Below, piece after piece: positions 25,155 to 35,005 of a stretch of DNA of 64,000 nucleotides (position 1 is the first letter of the stretch; the number at the start of each line of letters is the position of its first letter). Source of the stretch: Bradyrhizobium sp. WSM3983 (GTDB lineage Bacteria; Pseudomonadota; Alphaproteobacteria; Rhizobiales; Xanthobacteraceae). The notes under the pieces were generated by a model. The model was not told the origin of the DNA and searched no databases. It saw only the letters and a list, made by a program, of their open reading frames with translations. A program made the translations under genes and the position numbers. Location: assembly GCF_000473045.1 (NCBI RefSeq), contig NZ_AXAY01000023.1, forward strand, positions 1 through 64,000. The letters are read 5' to 3'.

Positions 25155-27220
25155 GCTCGTGCTTCGAAATAAGTGCCATGCCGGACCAAGGCGTCACAGA
25201 CTGCAAGAACCCGGCTGCGCGCTCGAAGCACAACGGAATCTTCTGGGCCAGTCTCGCCGAGGGATGCAAGACGGTGATCGAACGCGGTCAGCCCAGCGAT
25301 TGCAGCGGCGCTGTCTTCTTGCGCAAATGCCGCGAGCGCCGCCTCGAGTTCCTGGACCACGCCCAGTCGAGGCGCGAGGCGGCGGAGGTGGATGATGTCG
25401 GTCCCGACCGAAAGGGCCGCGATGAGCTGTGCCCGCTGCAGCGGTTCGGCTTGGTCCGGCAGAGCTTCGAGGCGGCTGTAAATGAGGCCTTCCCAATCGT
25501 CCCCCGGTAGCCGGCCGGCGTCGGTGGTGAGGCGACGCAGGTCGCGCAAGGTCAGCGCGATCAGCCGTCGGCTTCGTAGTGCCGGAGAGAGCGGTGGGAG
25601 CAGGCGAAACGAAAGCGCCGCAGCGCCGCACCCTGCGGCGATCGCCAGAGCATTGTTGTAGAAATGCACTGTGTCGTAGCTCATCTGGTTGGCGGGCCCA
25701 AGCAGCGGCACGAAGTTGCCGGCCATGGGAGCGAACATTGTGGCCTGCCATGGTTGGGCCATCAGGGCTCCCACCGGAATCAGATAGAGCGCCAGGACGA
25801 TGCTCAAGCCGGCGAAGGTTGCTACGTTTGGCAATATCGCAAACGCAACGACCGCGGCACAAACCGTGGCAAGGCCGGTGCCAATCGTGAAGTCGACGGC
25901 CCGCGCGTAGGCCTCGTCGGCTCTCGGCGCGAACAGGATGACCGAAATGGCTGCCCAGGTGATGGCTACCGCCCCGTTTGGCCATTCGGTCATGATCCAG
26001 AACAGCTCGACTGCACCAATGGTGACGAACGCCCGGGCGGCATTGATGAGCGCCGGCAACCAATCGGGCACGTGAGGTCTGACGCTGCGAAGGGGAGGAG
26101 TGCGACCGGCGGGCTCGGCAACCAGCAACGCCAGTCCGCCGAGCGCATCGGACAAGCCGGTCAGCACCCGGATGGTTTGATCCGCCAGCAGCCGCAGCGA
26201 CGGCGCACCGGCCGGTATGGCGATCAGCGCCCGGGCCGCCCCGTCACACAGTCGACGCATTCCGATCGGGTCGGTTGTCCAGGGGAGCGGATCGGCCTGC
26301 AAGAGAGCCGAACGCAGCTCCGCTGGAACGCTGCGCAGCACGGCATCGGCCTCCCGCCGAGCAGTGTCATCCGGCAAGCGCGCGAGCCTCCATACCACTG
26401 CGCACCAACCGGCCAGCGCTTCAAACAGGCCATCCACCGCCGCCTGCAGCACCGGCGAATGATAGTGAAGGATCGAGGACTCCCCCTTTACCTGGTCGAT
26501 GACAGGGTCGAGCGCAATAACCTGGCGGATGTGCTCGCGGCGAACCGGCTGCATCTCCGACAATGCCGATCCGGCCTGTGTCAGTGCGGAGCTGAACCTG
26601 GCAGCGATCTCGGCTGACAGGCCGGCGAGCAGCGCGGCAAGCTGACGCCGGGCGCCGCCGAAATCGGTCCCGGCGAGCACGATCCCAGCGCATGCGATGC
26701 CGATCCAGATCTCGGTGACGCGCGCGAGAGCGAAAGTGAAGGCGAGGCCATCTGTGCCGCCGGTCGCGCCAAGCTCGTCGCTTGCGATAATCGCGGCCGT
26801 GTAGCCGGCCAGCGCTGCACCATAGGCCGCAAAATTGCGCAGCAACGTGGCCACGAGCGCGCAGGCTGCGCCCCACAACGCCAAGCCGACCAGAAAGCCT
26901 GCGCGCTCTTGCGGGAAGCAGGCCGTCAGCGTCACTATCGCGACCGCGCCCACCAAAGTCCCGATCATGCGGAACCATCCCTTGCGCAGCGACGCGCCGA
27001 GAAAGGGCTGGCACACCAGCGCCGCGGACGTGCCGGCCCAATACGCATTGTCGAGCTGCAGCCAAAACGCGACATAGAGGGCGAGGCAGACGGAGGCCCA
27101 TAGCCGAATACCAAAGAGCAACGGCGGACCCGCGGCCGCGACCGCGCTTGTCAGCGTGCCTGATCGGGCCGCAAAGCGCCTCGCACCGATCCTGCCGGGC
27201 TCGTCAAGCGCGCCCGGCAT
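25145..27220 (-). CDS. FUSC-family efflux protein (AaeB-like aromatic acid exporter)
   Basis: A 691-residue inner-membrane transporter of the FUSC/aromatic acid exporter family. It has two membrane blocks of about six segments each (about 25-180 and 385-520), with large cytoplasmic regions after each, the classical AaeB layout. LDNAYWAGTSAALVCQPFLGASLRKGWFRMIGTLVGA (in parts) is the family's N-terminal signature. AaeB removes hydroxybenzoates and related acids from the cell. Its 5' end overlaps the DUF1275 gene by 17 bases and its 3' end overlaps the DUF1656 gene. Confidence 0.88.
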   Translation of the reverse strand: MPGALDEPGRIGARRFAARSGTLTSAVAAAGPPLLFGIRLWASVCLALYVAFWLQLDNAYWAGTSAALVCQPFLGASLRKGWFRMIGTLVGAVAIVTLTACFPQERAGFLVGLALWGAACALVATLLRNFAAYGAALAGYTAAIIASDELGATGGTDGLAFTFALARVTEIWIGIACAGIVLAGTDFGGARRQLAALLAGLSAEIAARFSSALTQAGSALSEMQPVRREHIRQVIALDPVIDQVKGESSILHYHSPVLQAAVDGLFEALAGWCAVVWRLARLPDDTARREADAVLRSVPAELRSALLQADPLPWTTDPIGMRRLCDGAARALIAIPAGAPSLRLLADQTIRVLTGLSDALGGLALLVAEPAGRTPPLRSVRPHVPDWLPALINAARAFVTIGAVELFWIMTEWPNGAVAITWAAISVILFAPRADEAYARAVDFTIGTGLATVCAAVVAFAILPNVATFAGLSIVLALYLIPVGALMAQPWQATMFAPMAGNFVPLLGPANQMSYDTVHFYNNALAIAAGCGAAALSFRLLPPLSPALRSRRLIALTLRDLRRLTTDAGRLPGDDWEGLIYSRLEALPDQAEPLQRAQLIAALSVGTDIIHLRRLAPRLGVVQELEAALAAFAQEDSAAAIAGLTAFDHRLASLGETGPEDSVVLRARSRVLAVCDALVRHGTYFEARACG

Positions 27221-28043
27221 TGGAAGCTGTCTCTGATGCGCTTGCGCGGTGCGAGTCGCTCCGTTCCGGCCTCGTCTCGGCAGCGAGACCCGGAATCAGG
27301 AGGTGGCCGTGAGCGCCGTCGAGCTTGGCCGCAGCCGCCATGACCAGCGCCACTAGCCCAAGGCCGGTGGGTAGCGCCAGCGACCACAGCCCAGCTAGGG
27401 CTAGACACCCAGCGCCGAGGCCACAGCCCACGACGAAGCCAACGATCGCAAGTCCGCTGCGCCGCGCGCGCCGGCTTGCGTTCGTCACATCACCTGGACT
27501 GTGTCCGAGCAGAACCTCCCCGAGGTCCATGACGAAGCGCGTAACATTGGTCGTCATCACTGCAGTGGACGGCGCGCCCTTCAGGGAAATCTGCACGAGA
27601 GCGTTTTGCACCGCCATAGCGGAGACGCCCAGCATCCCCGCCACTATCCCTCTTGCAGCGTTTGAATCGAGCCGCGAACCGGCACCTACGCAAAGCGCTA
27701 GAAAACCAGCAAGCAACAGGAATTGGAGAAGGAGCAGAGGTCGAAGCGAGGCGACGCACATCCACTCCAATCCAGCTGCGAGGAATCGCGTCAGGGCAAG
27801 CACGACAATGAATATGGGAACCGAAATCATCAGAGCCAATGGTGCTTCGCCTCCGGCGACGACGTGCGCGGCCAGAATGACGAGATTGCCCGTGATGTGG
27901 GCGGTGAACAGGCCGCCGAGCCCGAGAAAGCTGATCACGTCCGTACTGCCGGCGATCACGCTAAGGACGCCCGGAAGCAGCTTTGCAGCGAGGGACTCGT
28001 CCACTAGCGGAGGCCCGAGATTGGATGTCACGCGTTCAAACAT
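27204..28043 (-). CDS. DUF1275 (YoaK family) membrane protein
   Basis: A 279-residue protein with about six transmembrane segments. The DUF1275 signature is visible: LSVIAGSTDVISFLGLGGLFTAHITGN in parts, AVQNALVQISLKGAPSTAVMTTN in parts, and a final pair of helices. The function of the family is unknown. ATG 28043 has AGGAG at the right distance; the frame is open further upstream but without support. It lies 69 bases after the ArAE-like gene and overlaps the FUSC gene, so it is part of the array. Confidence 0.85.
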   Translation of the reverse strand: MFERVTSNLGPPLVDESLAAKLLPGVLSVIAGSTDVISFLGLGGLFTAHITGNLVILAAHVVAGGEAPLALMISVPIFIVVLALTRFLAAGLEWMCVASLRPLLLLQFLLLAGFLALCVGAGSRLDSNAARGIVAGMLGVSAMAVQNALVQISLKGAPSTAVMTTNVTRFVMDLGEVLLGHSPGDVTNASRRARRSGLAIVGFVVGCGLGAGCLALAGLWSLALPTGLGLVALVMAAAAKLDGAHGHLLIPGLAAETRPERSDSHRASASETASNAGRA

Positions 28044-28112
28044 GTGCCGTCTCCTGACGAGTACACGCAGGAGCTCGGACGTTTTCTCGGTGACGATTGC
28101 AAGTGTCACCAA

Positions 28113-28640
28113 TCATCGTACCGGCTCCCCGGTGATCCTGAAGAAGACAGCCGAGGCGATCCACTTACATGCAACACCGACGGCGATTCCGACGACGGTA
28201 TCGATCAGGCGCAGCAATGGCTGATGCCACGCATTCATCGGCGACATGCCCGCGACCACCATGACGACCGCAGTCGTTATGCCGGTCGTTACAATGTCGC
28301 CGCGCCGATTCGAGAGCATCATCACCAGGGTTCCAATTCCGAGCAGGACCGCCATTCCCAGCGGGGTAAATGGAAAGAACCACAAGTAGAGGAGGCAGAG
28401 CGAAAAACTCACGCATGTGGCAATCAGACGCGCTACTCCGGCGGAGACGCTGTCCTGGCGCGTTTCGCGGAACACGAACACCGTCGCGGCCACAGCCCAC
28501 ATCCCTCCCAGCAAATCGGAATCCTTGTCGGCCAGAGGATGAAGGAGATGGGTAATGGCCCAATACGAGATCGCGCATGCGATGGCCATGTCCAAGGCGT
28601 AGACCACGTCCCACAAGGACAGCCTTGTTAGTTTGCTCAT
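28113..28640 (-). CDS. FUSC/ArAE-like short membrane protein
   Basis: A 175-residue protein with about five transmembrane segments, matching only a single membrane block of the aromatic acid exporter family: GGMWAVAATVFVFRETRQDS, then LLRLIDTVVGIAVGVACKW. It has no soluble C-terminal domain. It might pair with itself or with the full-length FUSC protein encoded three genes on. GAGGAG precedes the ATG. It lies 57 bases after fumC. Confidence 0.78.
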   Translation of the reverse strand: MSKLTRLSLWDVVYALDMAIACAISYWAITHLLHPLADKDSDLLGGMWAVAATVFVFRETRQDSVSAGVARLIATCVSFSLCLLYLWFFPFTPLGMAVLLGIGTLVMMLSNRRGDIVTTGITTAVVMVVAGMSPMNAWHQPLLRLIDTVVGIAVGVACKWIASAVFFRITGEPVR

Positions 28641-28697
28641 CGCATGCGCTCCTCAGCGAAGCTGGTACGTCCCGAACCGAGCATGTCGCCGCCGGAG

Positions 28698-30149
28698 CTA
28701 TGCTCCGGCGAGACCGTGCCCGATCATCTTCTTGGGGTCGACGATCTCGTCGAAGCGCTTCCCGTCGATATAGCCGGACTGAAGCGCGGCTTCCCTCAGG
28801 GTCAGATCGTCGTCATTGGCCTTGTGCGCGATCGCGGAGGCCTTGTCGTAGCCGATGACCGGGCTGAGCGCGGTGACCAACATGAGCGAGCGGCCGACCG
28901 CCTCGTCGATGCGCTTGCGATTGAGACGCGTGCCTTCAACCGAGAAGCGCCGGAACTTGTCACAGGCATCGCCGAGGATGCCGGCGGAATGGAGGAAGTT
29001 GTTGATGATGACCGGGCGCATCGCGTTGAGCTCAAAATTGCCCTGGCTGCCGGCGAACGCGACCGCAGTGTCCTCGCCGATCACCTCGATGCAGACCATC
29101 ACCATCGCTTCGCACTGGGTCGGGTTGACCTTGCCTGGCATGATCGAGGAGCCCGGCTCGTTCTCCGGCAGCAGCAGTTCGCCAAGTCCGCAGCGCGGGC
29201 CGGACGCGAGCCAGCGCATATCGTTGGCGACCTTCATCAAGGAAACTGCGAGCCCTCGCAGCGCCGCCATCGCGGCGACCATTCCATCGAGCGAGCCCTG
29301 GGCCGCAAATTTGTTGGGCGCGGTGACAAAGGGGTGGCGGGTCAACTCCGCGATCTTGGCCGCGATCTCCCGGCTGAAGCCGGCCGGCGCGTTCAGCCCG
29401 GTGCCGACCGCGGTGCCGCCTGCCGCCAGTTCGAGAAGTCCCTCCTCGGAGACGCGAATGCGCTCCAGCGCGTCGCGGATCTGACGCGCGTAGCCCGACC
29501 ATTCCTGTCCCACCGTCAGCGGCACGGCATCCTGCAGATGCGTCCTGCCGGTCTTGACGACATCGTTCCATTCTCTTGCCTTGGCCTCGATCGCGTCAGC
29601 CAGGGCCTCCGCGTGCGGCAGCAAATGCTCTTCGACTTCCAGCAACGCGGCAATGTGCATCGCGGTTGGGAAGCTGTCGTTCGAGGACTGCCCCATGTTG
29701 ACGTCGTCGTTGGGATGGATCGGTGACTTGCTGCCGATCTTGCCGCCGAGCAGCTGGATGGCGCGGTTCGACAGCACCTCGTTGACATTCATGTTCGACT
29801 GGGTGCCCGATCCGGTCTGCCAGACATATAGCGGGAAGTTCTCGTCGAGCTTGCCGCCGATTGCTTCGTCGGCGGCGCGGACAATGGCGTCCGCCTTCCA
29901 CTGCGGTAGCCGGCCGGCCACGGCGTTGACCAGCGCCGCCGCCTTCTTCACGTATCCGTAGGCGTGGTAGACCCGCTTCGGCATGTGGTCATTGCCGATC
30001 GAAAAATGGACAAGGCTGCGTTCGGTTTGCGCGCCCCAGTAGCGGTCGGCCGGCACGTCGATGCCGCCCATCGAATCGGTTTCGTGACGCTTACCGGTCG
30101 CATTGATGCCGATCGCGATGTCCTGCAGGATGGGTGTCTGATCGTTCAT
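28698..30149 (-). CDS. fumC: Fumarate hydratase class II
   Basis: A 483-residue FumC that interconverts malate and fumarate without an iron-sulfur cluster. The superfamily signature GSSIMPGKVNP is present, along with SGTQSNMNVNEV and GRTHLQDAVPL, which hold active-site Thr, Ser, Asn and His. Family length is about 465; the N-terminus carries about 20 extra residues. AAAGGAG precedes the ATG. It follows the AEC carrier by 20 bases. As an oxygen-stable fumarase in an operon with malic enzyme and a carboxylate carrier, it probably serves malate/fumarate use or exchange. Confidence 0.95.
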   Translation of the reverse strand: MNDQTPILQDIAIGINATGKRHETDSMGGIDVPADRYWGAQTERSLVHFSIGNDHMPKRVYHAYGYVKKAAALVNAVAGRLPQWKADAIVRAADEAIGGKLDENFPLYVWQTGSGTQSNMNVNEVLSNRAIQLLGGKIGSKSPIHPNDDVNMGQSSNDSFPTAMHIAALLEVEEHLLPHAEALADAIEAKAREWNDVVKTGRTHLQDAVPLTVGQEWSGYARQIRDALERIRVSEEGLLELAAGGTAVGTGLNAPAGFSREIAAKIAELTRHPFVTAPNKFAAQGSLDGMVAAMAALRGLAVSLMKVANDMRWLASGPRCGLGELLLPENEPGSSIMPGKVNPTQCEAMVMVCIEVIGEDTAVAFAGSQGNFELNAMRPVIINNFLHSAGILGDACDKFRRFSVEGTRLNRKRIDEAVGRSLMLVTALSPVIGYDKASAIAHKANDDDLTLREAALQSGYIDGKRFDEIVDPKKMIGHGLAGA

Positions 30150-30169
30150 AGGATAGCTCCTTTCATGGT

Positions 30170-31117
30170 TTAGAGGGTCGCGGCGATGGCCAGGCCGAGA
30201 CTGATCGAGATGATGGCGAAGAACGTGCTGGCCGCAGTCGTTGCGGCAGCCTCCTGTGCATAGGCGCCGTACCGTTGCGCCAGCACTGATGCCGCAGTTG
30301 CTGACGGCATGACGCCAATCAGAAAAACTTCCTTGGTCAGCGTGGAATCGAGCCGAAACACCAGCGCCGCCCCCAGGATGATTGCGGGCTGAATTAGATT
30401 CTTAAGCGCAACGTTCGCCACGACGTCGCGGCCGAGCCGGATCGGGTTTTGTGCGAGCATCAGGCCAAGCGTGAACAGCGCTGCGCCGCCGGCGGCCTGT
30501 CCAATCTGCTCGACCGAATTGTCGATCAGATCGGGAAGCCGCACGCCTACAATCGCAAGTATGGCGCCGAGCACCGGGAGCCAAACGAGTGGCTGCTTGA
30601 CTGCGCTGAAAAGGCTGCGCTCGACCACCAGCACCTCGCTTTCCTTCGCGTTTCCTTTTGACGGAATCGCGAGTTGAAGCATCACCATCGTGAGCGGCAC
30701 CATGATGATGGTGACTATGAGATTACCTACGATGACAGCGAGCACGCCCTGCGCACCCACCGCCGCTGTGAGCACAGGCGGCCCGCAATAAGCCATGTTG
30801 GGGAAGCCGCAGGACAGTCCTTCGAGCGTGCTCGACCGGAGGTCATGCCGGAATACCAGGCGACCAAGGAGTATGCCAAGCAGGTAGGTACCGAGCAGAC
30901 CGGCAGCTAGGCTTCCCGCATATGCGGCGTCGGTCAGCTGCTCTGGCTTGGCGTGGGCTGCCGCCAGGAACAGGGATAGTGGCAACGCGAAGCTCACGAC
31001 GAAAGTGGAGAGCGTGGTGGTCGATTTGGGGCCGAACAGGCCCATGCGCCCTGCGAGCCATCCGAGGAAGGCGACGAACAGGATGGGCAGCAGGCCGCTA
31101 AGGATGGTCGCGATCAT
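30170..31117 (-). CDS. AEC-family carrier (auxin efflux carrier/malonate-malate type)
   Basis: A 315-residue membrane protein with about ten transmembrane helices in two five-helix halves. The family pattern LSTFVVSFALPLSLFLAAA and GFPNMAYCGPPVL is visible. Bacterial AEC members include malate (MleP) and malonate (MdcF) carriers. Lying between malic enzyme and fumarase, 54 and 20 bases away, a C4-dicarboxylate or lactate substrate is likely but inferred. GGAG precedes the ATG. Confidence 0.88.
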   Translation of the reverse strand: MIATILSGLLPILFVAFLGWLAGRMGLFGPKSTTTLSTFVVSFALPLSLFLAAAHAKPEQLTDAAYAGSLAAGLLGTYLLGILLGRLVFRHDLRSSTLEGLSCGFPNMAYCGPPVLTAAVGAQGVLAVIVGNLIVTIIMVPLTMVMLQLAIPSKGNAKESEVLVVERSLFSAVKQPLVWLPVLGAILAIVGVRLPDLIDNSVEQIGQAAGGAALFTLGLMLAQNPIRLGRDVVANVALKNLIQPAIILGAALVFRLDSTLTKEVFLIGVMPSATAASVLAQRYGAYAQEAAATTAASTFFAIISISLGLAIAATL

Positions 31118-31171
31118 GAATTGCGCTCCGTGTGGGGCCGGGCGGCCGCGATTGGCCGCCCGGGTACCGCG

Positions 31172-32824
31172 TCAGTATTCTGGCTTGTAAAGTTGCTCTT
31201 CGATCCAGGCGCGGACGTCGCGCGGCCGCTCCACCTGCGCCAGGCCGTGATCGAACATGAACTCCGCCACGCGAGCCGCGGTCGTCACTTCCGACTCCAG
31301 GATGTCGGCTTGGCTTGGATAGAGCATGCCTTTGGCGCGCAGTTCGGGGCCGACCTGATCGGCGCACGCCTGGGCTGCCGCGATGAAGCAGGCGTCGGTG
31401 AGCCTCTTCGGCCGTGCCACATAGGTTGCAAGGCCAACTGCTGGAAAGATATAAAAGTTGTTGGCCTGACCGGGGTGATAGGTCTTGCCGTTCACCGTCA
31501 CGTCCGGAAACTGGACACCGGCCGCGTACAGCGCCTTGCCCTTTGACCACGTGTAGGCCTGCTCGGCGGAACATTCCGCCTTCTCGGTCGGGTTGGAGAG
31601 CGCGAAGATGATGGGTCGCTCATTGATCCGGCTCATCGCCTCGACGACCTGCTGAGTGAACGCGCCGCCCTTGGTGCTGACGCCAATCAGGATGGTCGGC
31701 CTGAACGCTTCAATGGTTTGGACAAGGTCCTTCGACGGCGCAGCCTTGTGCGCGTACACCTTCTGCGCATCCGAGAGATCGGAGCGAGACGGCTCGATCA
31801 GTCCATGGATGTCGAACATCGAAATGCGGCTACGCGCTTCGTCCGGCGAAAGGCCTTTCTGTTGCATCGCGGCAGCTATGAGACCGGCGATGCCGATGCC
31901 CGCAGACCCGGCCCCCAGGAACAGGATACGCTGCTCGGTCAGCGGCGCGTCAACGATCTGCAAGGCGGTTATCAGCCCTGCGAGGGAGACGCTGGCAGTG
32001 CCTTGGATATCATCGTTGTAGCATAGCACCTTGTCGCGATACCGCTTGAGCATCCGAATGGCGTCGGTGCCTTTCCAGTCCTCGAAATGGATACAGCAGT
32101 CGGGGAAGACTTTCTGAACCGCGTCGACGAATTCGTCGGTCAGTTCGTTGAGCTCCTGATCGGACGGTGGTTTCTCCCGCATACCGAGATAGAGCGGATC
32201 GGCGCGCAACGCATCGTTGGTCGTGCCGACGTCGAGCAGCACCGGAAGCAGGGTGGTGGGCGGCACCGCTGCGCACGCGGTGTAGAGCTGCAGCTTGCCG
32301 ATCGGGATGCCCATGCCGTTTGCGCCGATGTCACCGAGGCCGAGGATGCGACCGCCGGTGGAGACGCAGATAAAGCGGACGTCGCGCTGCGGCCAATTGC
32401 GCAGAACCTCGGCGATGCGGCCCTTCATGTCGCGGCTGATGTACATACCCCGGGCCCGCCGGTAGATGTGGCCGAACGTGAGGCAGGCGTAGGCAACGGT
32501 CGGGTCATAGAGGATCGGTATGAAGCGTGCAGGATCGGACATCACGGTGCGGTAGAACAACGTCTCATTCCGCTCCTCCAGGCCGATAAGATAGATGTAT
32601 CGCTCGAGGTCGGTCGGCTTGGCTTCCAGATGCCCGAGCACGCGCTCGACCTGATGCTCGATGCTGTCAACCGAATACGGTAGAAGACCTTCGAGCCCGT
32701 GGAGCCTGCGCTCCTCCAAAGTGAAGGCCGTACCCTTATTGCGCGTGGGATCGCCCAGGTACGCAGCCCCGTGCGGAATCTCCGCCGGCTTGGTCTTGGT
32801 GGTGATCTTTACTCGTTCAGTCAT
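31172..32824 (-). CDS. NAD(P)-dependent malic enzyme (copy 1)
   Basis: A 550-residue malic enzyme of the large MaeA (SfcA) type, decarboxylating malate to pyruvate. It has YDPTVAYACLTFGHIYRRARG in parts (the related copy has YTPTVGEAC), CYNDDIQGTASVSLAGL for metal and substrate, and the Rossmann motif LGAGSAGIGIA. It lacks the phosphotransacetylase domain found in many rhizobial malic enzymes. The ATG at 32824 has AGGAG and overlaps the lutC end by eight bases, so it is coupled to lutABC; both branches yield pyruvate. A second copy is at 58520-60175. Confidence 0.93.
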   Translation of the reverse strand: MTERVKITTKTKPAEIPHGAAYLGDPTRNKGTAFTLEERRLHGLEGLLPYSVDSIEHQVERVLGHLEAKPTDLERYIYLIGLEERNETLFYRTVMSDPARFIPILYDPTVAYACLTFGHIYRRARGMYISRDMKGRIAEVLRNWPQRDVRFICVSTGGRILGLGDIGANGMGIPIGKLQLYTACAAVPPTTLLPVLLDVGTTNDALRADPLYLGMREKPPSDQELNELTDEFVDAVQKVFPDCCIHFEDWKGTDAIRMLKRYRDKVLCYNDDIQGTASVSLAGLITALQIVDAPLTEQRILFLGAGSAGIGIAGLIAAAMQQKGLSPDEARSRISMFDIHGLIEPSRSDLSDAQKVYAHKAAPSKDLVQTIEAFRPTILIGVSTKGGAFTQQVVEAMSRINERPIIFALSNPTEKAECSAEQAYTWSKGKALYAAGVQFPDVTVNGKTYHPGQANNFYIFPAVGLATYVARPKRLTDACFIAAAQACADQVGPELRAKGMLYPSQADILESEVTTAARVAEFMFDHGLAQVERPRDVRAWIEEQLYKPEY

Positions 32825-33452
32825 GCTTCTTCTCCTGGGGTGAAGTCGGCTGCGGTTGATAAATTCGCGCGATGGGCAGAACAGAGAGTGAGCGGACGCC
32901 CTGCGCCCCATGGATGAGCACGCCCTCGATATCTGCGGTGGCGGAGGGGCCGGTGTGAAAGCTGGCATAGTGCCGCTCCCGGAATTCCGGCCGGCGATAG
33001 GCATGATGCAGATTGACAACGATGTCGGCCGGATCCAGCAGAACGATCAGGTGCTGTGCGAGGTAAGCGAGGGCGTTGATGTTCAGGTCCGTTTCGCTCA
33101 AAAGCACGGAGCCGGTCTCGGCCACGGCGAAGGAAGCGCGCACGATCGCGAAATCCACATCCGCCAGTTCCTGCGTCGCACTGACGGTTGCGATATCGCG
33201 GTTGCCGGCGATCTCCGGGACCGTTGAGCACACGACTTTCGCGCTCGCGACCTTCACCCGCACCGGCGCGAGGACATCGCCTGAGGCCGGCGGATCGAGA
33301 AATATCCCTCCCATGCGTTCCAGGCTGTCCTTGAACGCAGAGAGCAGCGATGCCGGCGGGTCTTCGTCGAACATCGGAACATGCGGCAGCGGCCGATCCA
33401 CTCGCGGCAGGCTCGCACGGATCGACTCCAGTATATCGTCGCGGCTCGTCAC
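32817..33452 (-). CDS. lutC: Lactate utilisation protein C (LutC/YkgG)
   Basis: A 211-residue member of the LUD (DUF162) family, the third subunit of the LutABC L-lactate oxidase complex. The domain is seen in DIATVSATQELADVDFAIVRASFAVAETGSV (in parts), with the AETGS motif shared with LutB. It starts with GTG at 33452, whose GTGA overlaps the lutB stop. Its 3' end overlaps the malic enzyme start. Confidence 0.92.
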   Translation of the reverse strand: MTSRDDILESIRASLPRVDRPLPHVPMFDEDPPASLLSAFKDSLERMGGIFLDPPASGDVLAPVRVKVASAKVVCSTVPEIAGNRDIATVSATQELADVDFAIVRASFAVAETGSVLLSETDLNINALAYLAQHLIVLLDPADIVVNLHHAYRRPEFRERHYASFHTGPSATADIEGVLIHGAQGVRSLSVLPIARIYQPQPTSPQEKKHD

Positions 33453-35005
33453 TGTGTGCCTCCGCGGTTCGCCTTGTACCAGCTGTGGAATGTCTGCTTT
33501 GGCGGATGCGGCACCTCGCGGTGCTTTCCCCAGGCGTTGAGGCCGTTGTAGATGACGAAGCGAGGCAGGTGCGCGAGCGCAACATCGGCTGATGCGATGG
33601 CCGCGCGATAGGCCGCGGGCCGGGACAGCAGCTCGCCAGCGGCCTTCATCGCGGCTTTCTTGACCAGCGGCACGTCGTGCCGCTTCACCAATTCCCTCCG
33701 CCAGGCGTAGATCTGTTCGTGGATATTGATCTTCACCGGGCAAACATTAGTGCAACTGCCGTTGAGCGATGAGGCGAACGGCAAGTTGCTGTATTTTCGC
33801 GCGTTGAAGGTCGGATCGATGATGAGGCCGATCGGCCCAGAGTAGGTTGCGCCGTAACTCAAGCCGCCGCTACGCCGGTAGACCGGGCAAGTGTTCATGC
33901 AGGCGCCGCATCGGATGCATTTGAGGGAGGTCCAGAACTCCTCCAGGCCAAGCCGCTCGGAGCGGCCGTTGTCGACCAGTACGACATGCATCTCGCCGCC
34001 CGCCCGCGGACCACGGAAATGCGAGGTGTATTGGGTCATCGGCGACCCCAACGCGCTGCGCGATAACAGGCGGACAAACACCGCCAGGTGCTCCAGGCGG
34101 GGAATGATCTTTTCGATGCCGATCGAGGCGATGTGTAGCTTCGGTACGTTGGCCGACAGGTCGGCATTGCCCTCGTTGGTGCAGACTACAAATGTGCCGG
34201 TCTCCGCGACCACGAAATTGCCCCCCGTCATGCCGGCATCGGCGGCGAGGATCAGCGGGCGCGTTGCCTCGCGCTGTGCTTCCGCCAGATAGTGGACGTC
34301 GCTGTTTTCGGGGTCCGTGCCGATCGTGTCGGCGAATACCTTCGCCACATCGGTGCGGAGCTTGTGCACGGCCGGAACAACGACATGGCTGGGATCTTCC
34401 TTGTCGAGCTGCTGAATCCGCTCGCCAAGGTCGGTCTCGATTACCTCGATCCCGACGGACGCCATGTAATGGCGGAAGCCGCACTCCTCGGTCAGCATCG
34501 ATTTGCTCTTGATCAGCGACTTCGCGCTGTGGTCGCTGAGGATGCCGTGAACGATCCGGTTGTGCTCGGCGGCGTCGCGTGCCCAATGGACATGGATGCC
34601 GTTCGCCCTCGCATGCGCCTCGAATTGATCGAGGTACTCATCGAGATGCGTCAGCGTGTGCTCCTTGATGGCTGACGCGAGGGAACGGAGCTGTTCCCAT
34701 TCGGGAATATGGTGCATTTCCCGATCGCGCTTCTGGCGAAGATCCCAAAGGCGCTCGTCATGCATCTTTTCGTGCTCTGGCGAGGCAATGAAGCGTGCGG
34801 CCGCCTCCGCCTGGTCGATCGGACGATTGCCGTGGATTTTCGCACCGCGCGGCTGCGGTTCCGGCCGCGAGCGCAACGGCTTGGAGGCACCCTCGGCGTG
34901 ATCGAGGCGATGGCCATCGCGGTACATGGCTTGATTGTCCTCGGCGGCTACCATCTCGGGATGCAGCATGGCGCGGCCGGGCAGCTGCTCAGCAGAGTTC
35001 GTCAT
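33449..35005 (-). CDS. lutB: Lactate utilisation iron-sulfur protein B (LutB/YkgF)
   Basis: A 518-residue protein with an N-terminal LUD domain (about 100-330, with MTGGNFVVAETGTFVV) and a C-terminal ferredoxin-like region. The first [4Fe-4S] motif is CIRCGACMNTCPVY (near 362-375) and the second is CTNVCPV (near 418). It carries electrons from lactate in the LutABC complex. Compared with typical LutB the N-terminus has about 40 extra residues rich in His and Arg. ATG 35005 overlaps the lutA stop (ATGA). Confidence 0.92.
   Translation of the reverse strand: MTNSAEQLPGRAMLHPEMVAAEDNQAMYRDGHRLDHAEGASKPLRSRPEPQPRGAKIHGNRPIDQAEAAARFIASPEHEKMHDERLWDLRQKRDREMHHIPEWEQLRSLASAIKEHTLTHLDEYLDQFEAHARANGIHVHWARDAAEHNRIVHGILSDHSAKSLIKSKSMLTEECGFRHYMASVGIEVIETDLGERIQQLDKEDPSHVVVPAVHKLRTDVAKVFADTIGTDPENSDVHYLAEAQREATRPLILAADAGMTGGNFVVAETGTFVVCTNEGNADLSANVPKLHIASIGIEKIIPRLEHLAVFVRLLSRSALGSPMTQYTSHFRGPRAGGEMHVVLVDNGRSERLGLEEFWTSLKCIRCGACMNTCPVYRRSGGLSYGATYSGPIGLIIDPTFNARKYSNLPFASSLNGSCTNVCPVKINIHEQIYAWRRELVKRHDVPLVKKAAMKAAGELLSRPAAYRAAIASADVALAHLPRFVIYNGLNAWGKHREVPHPPKQTFHSWYKANRGGTQ

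Noticed and set aside
25664..26617. A 317-codon plus-strand frame inside the FUSC gene
   Set aside because: It is antisense to a well-supported transporter gene and has no motif, signal or ribosome site.
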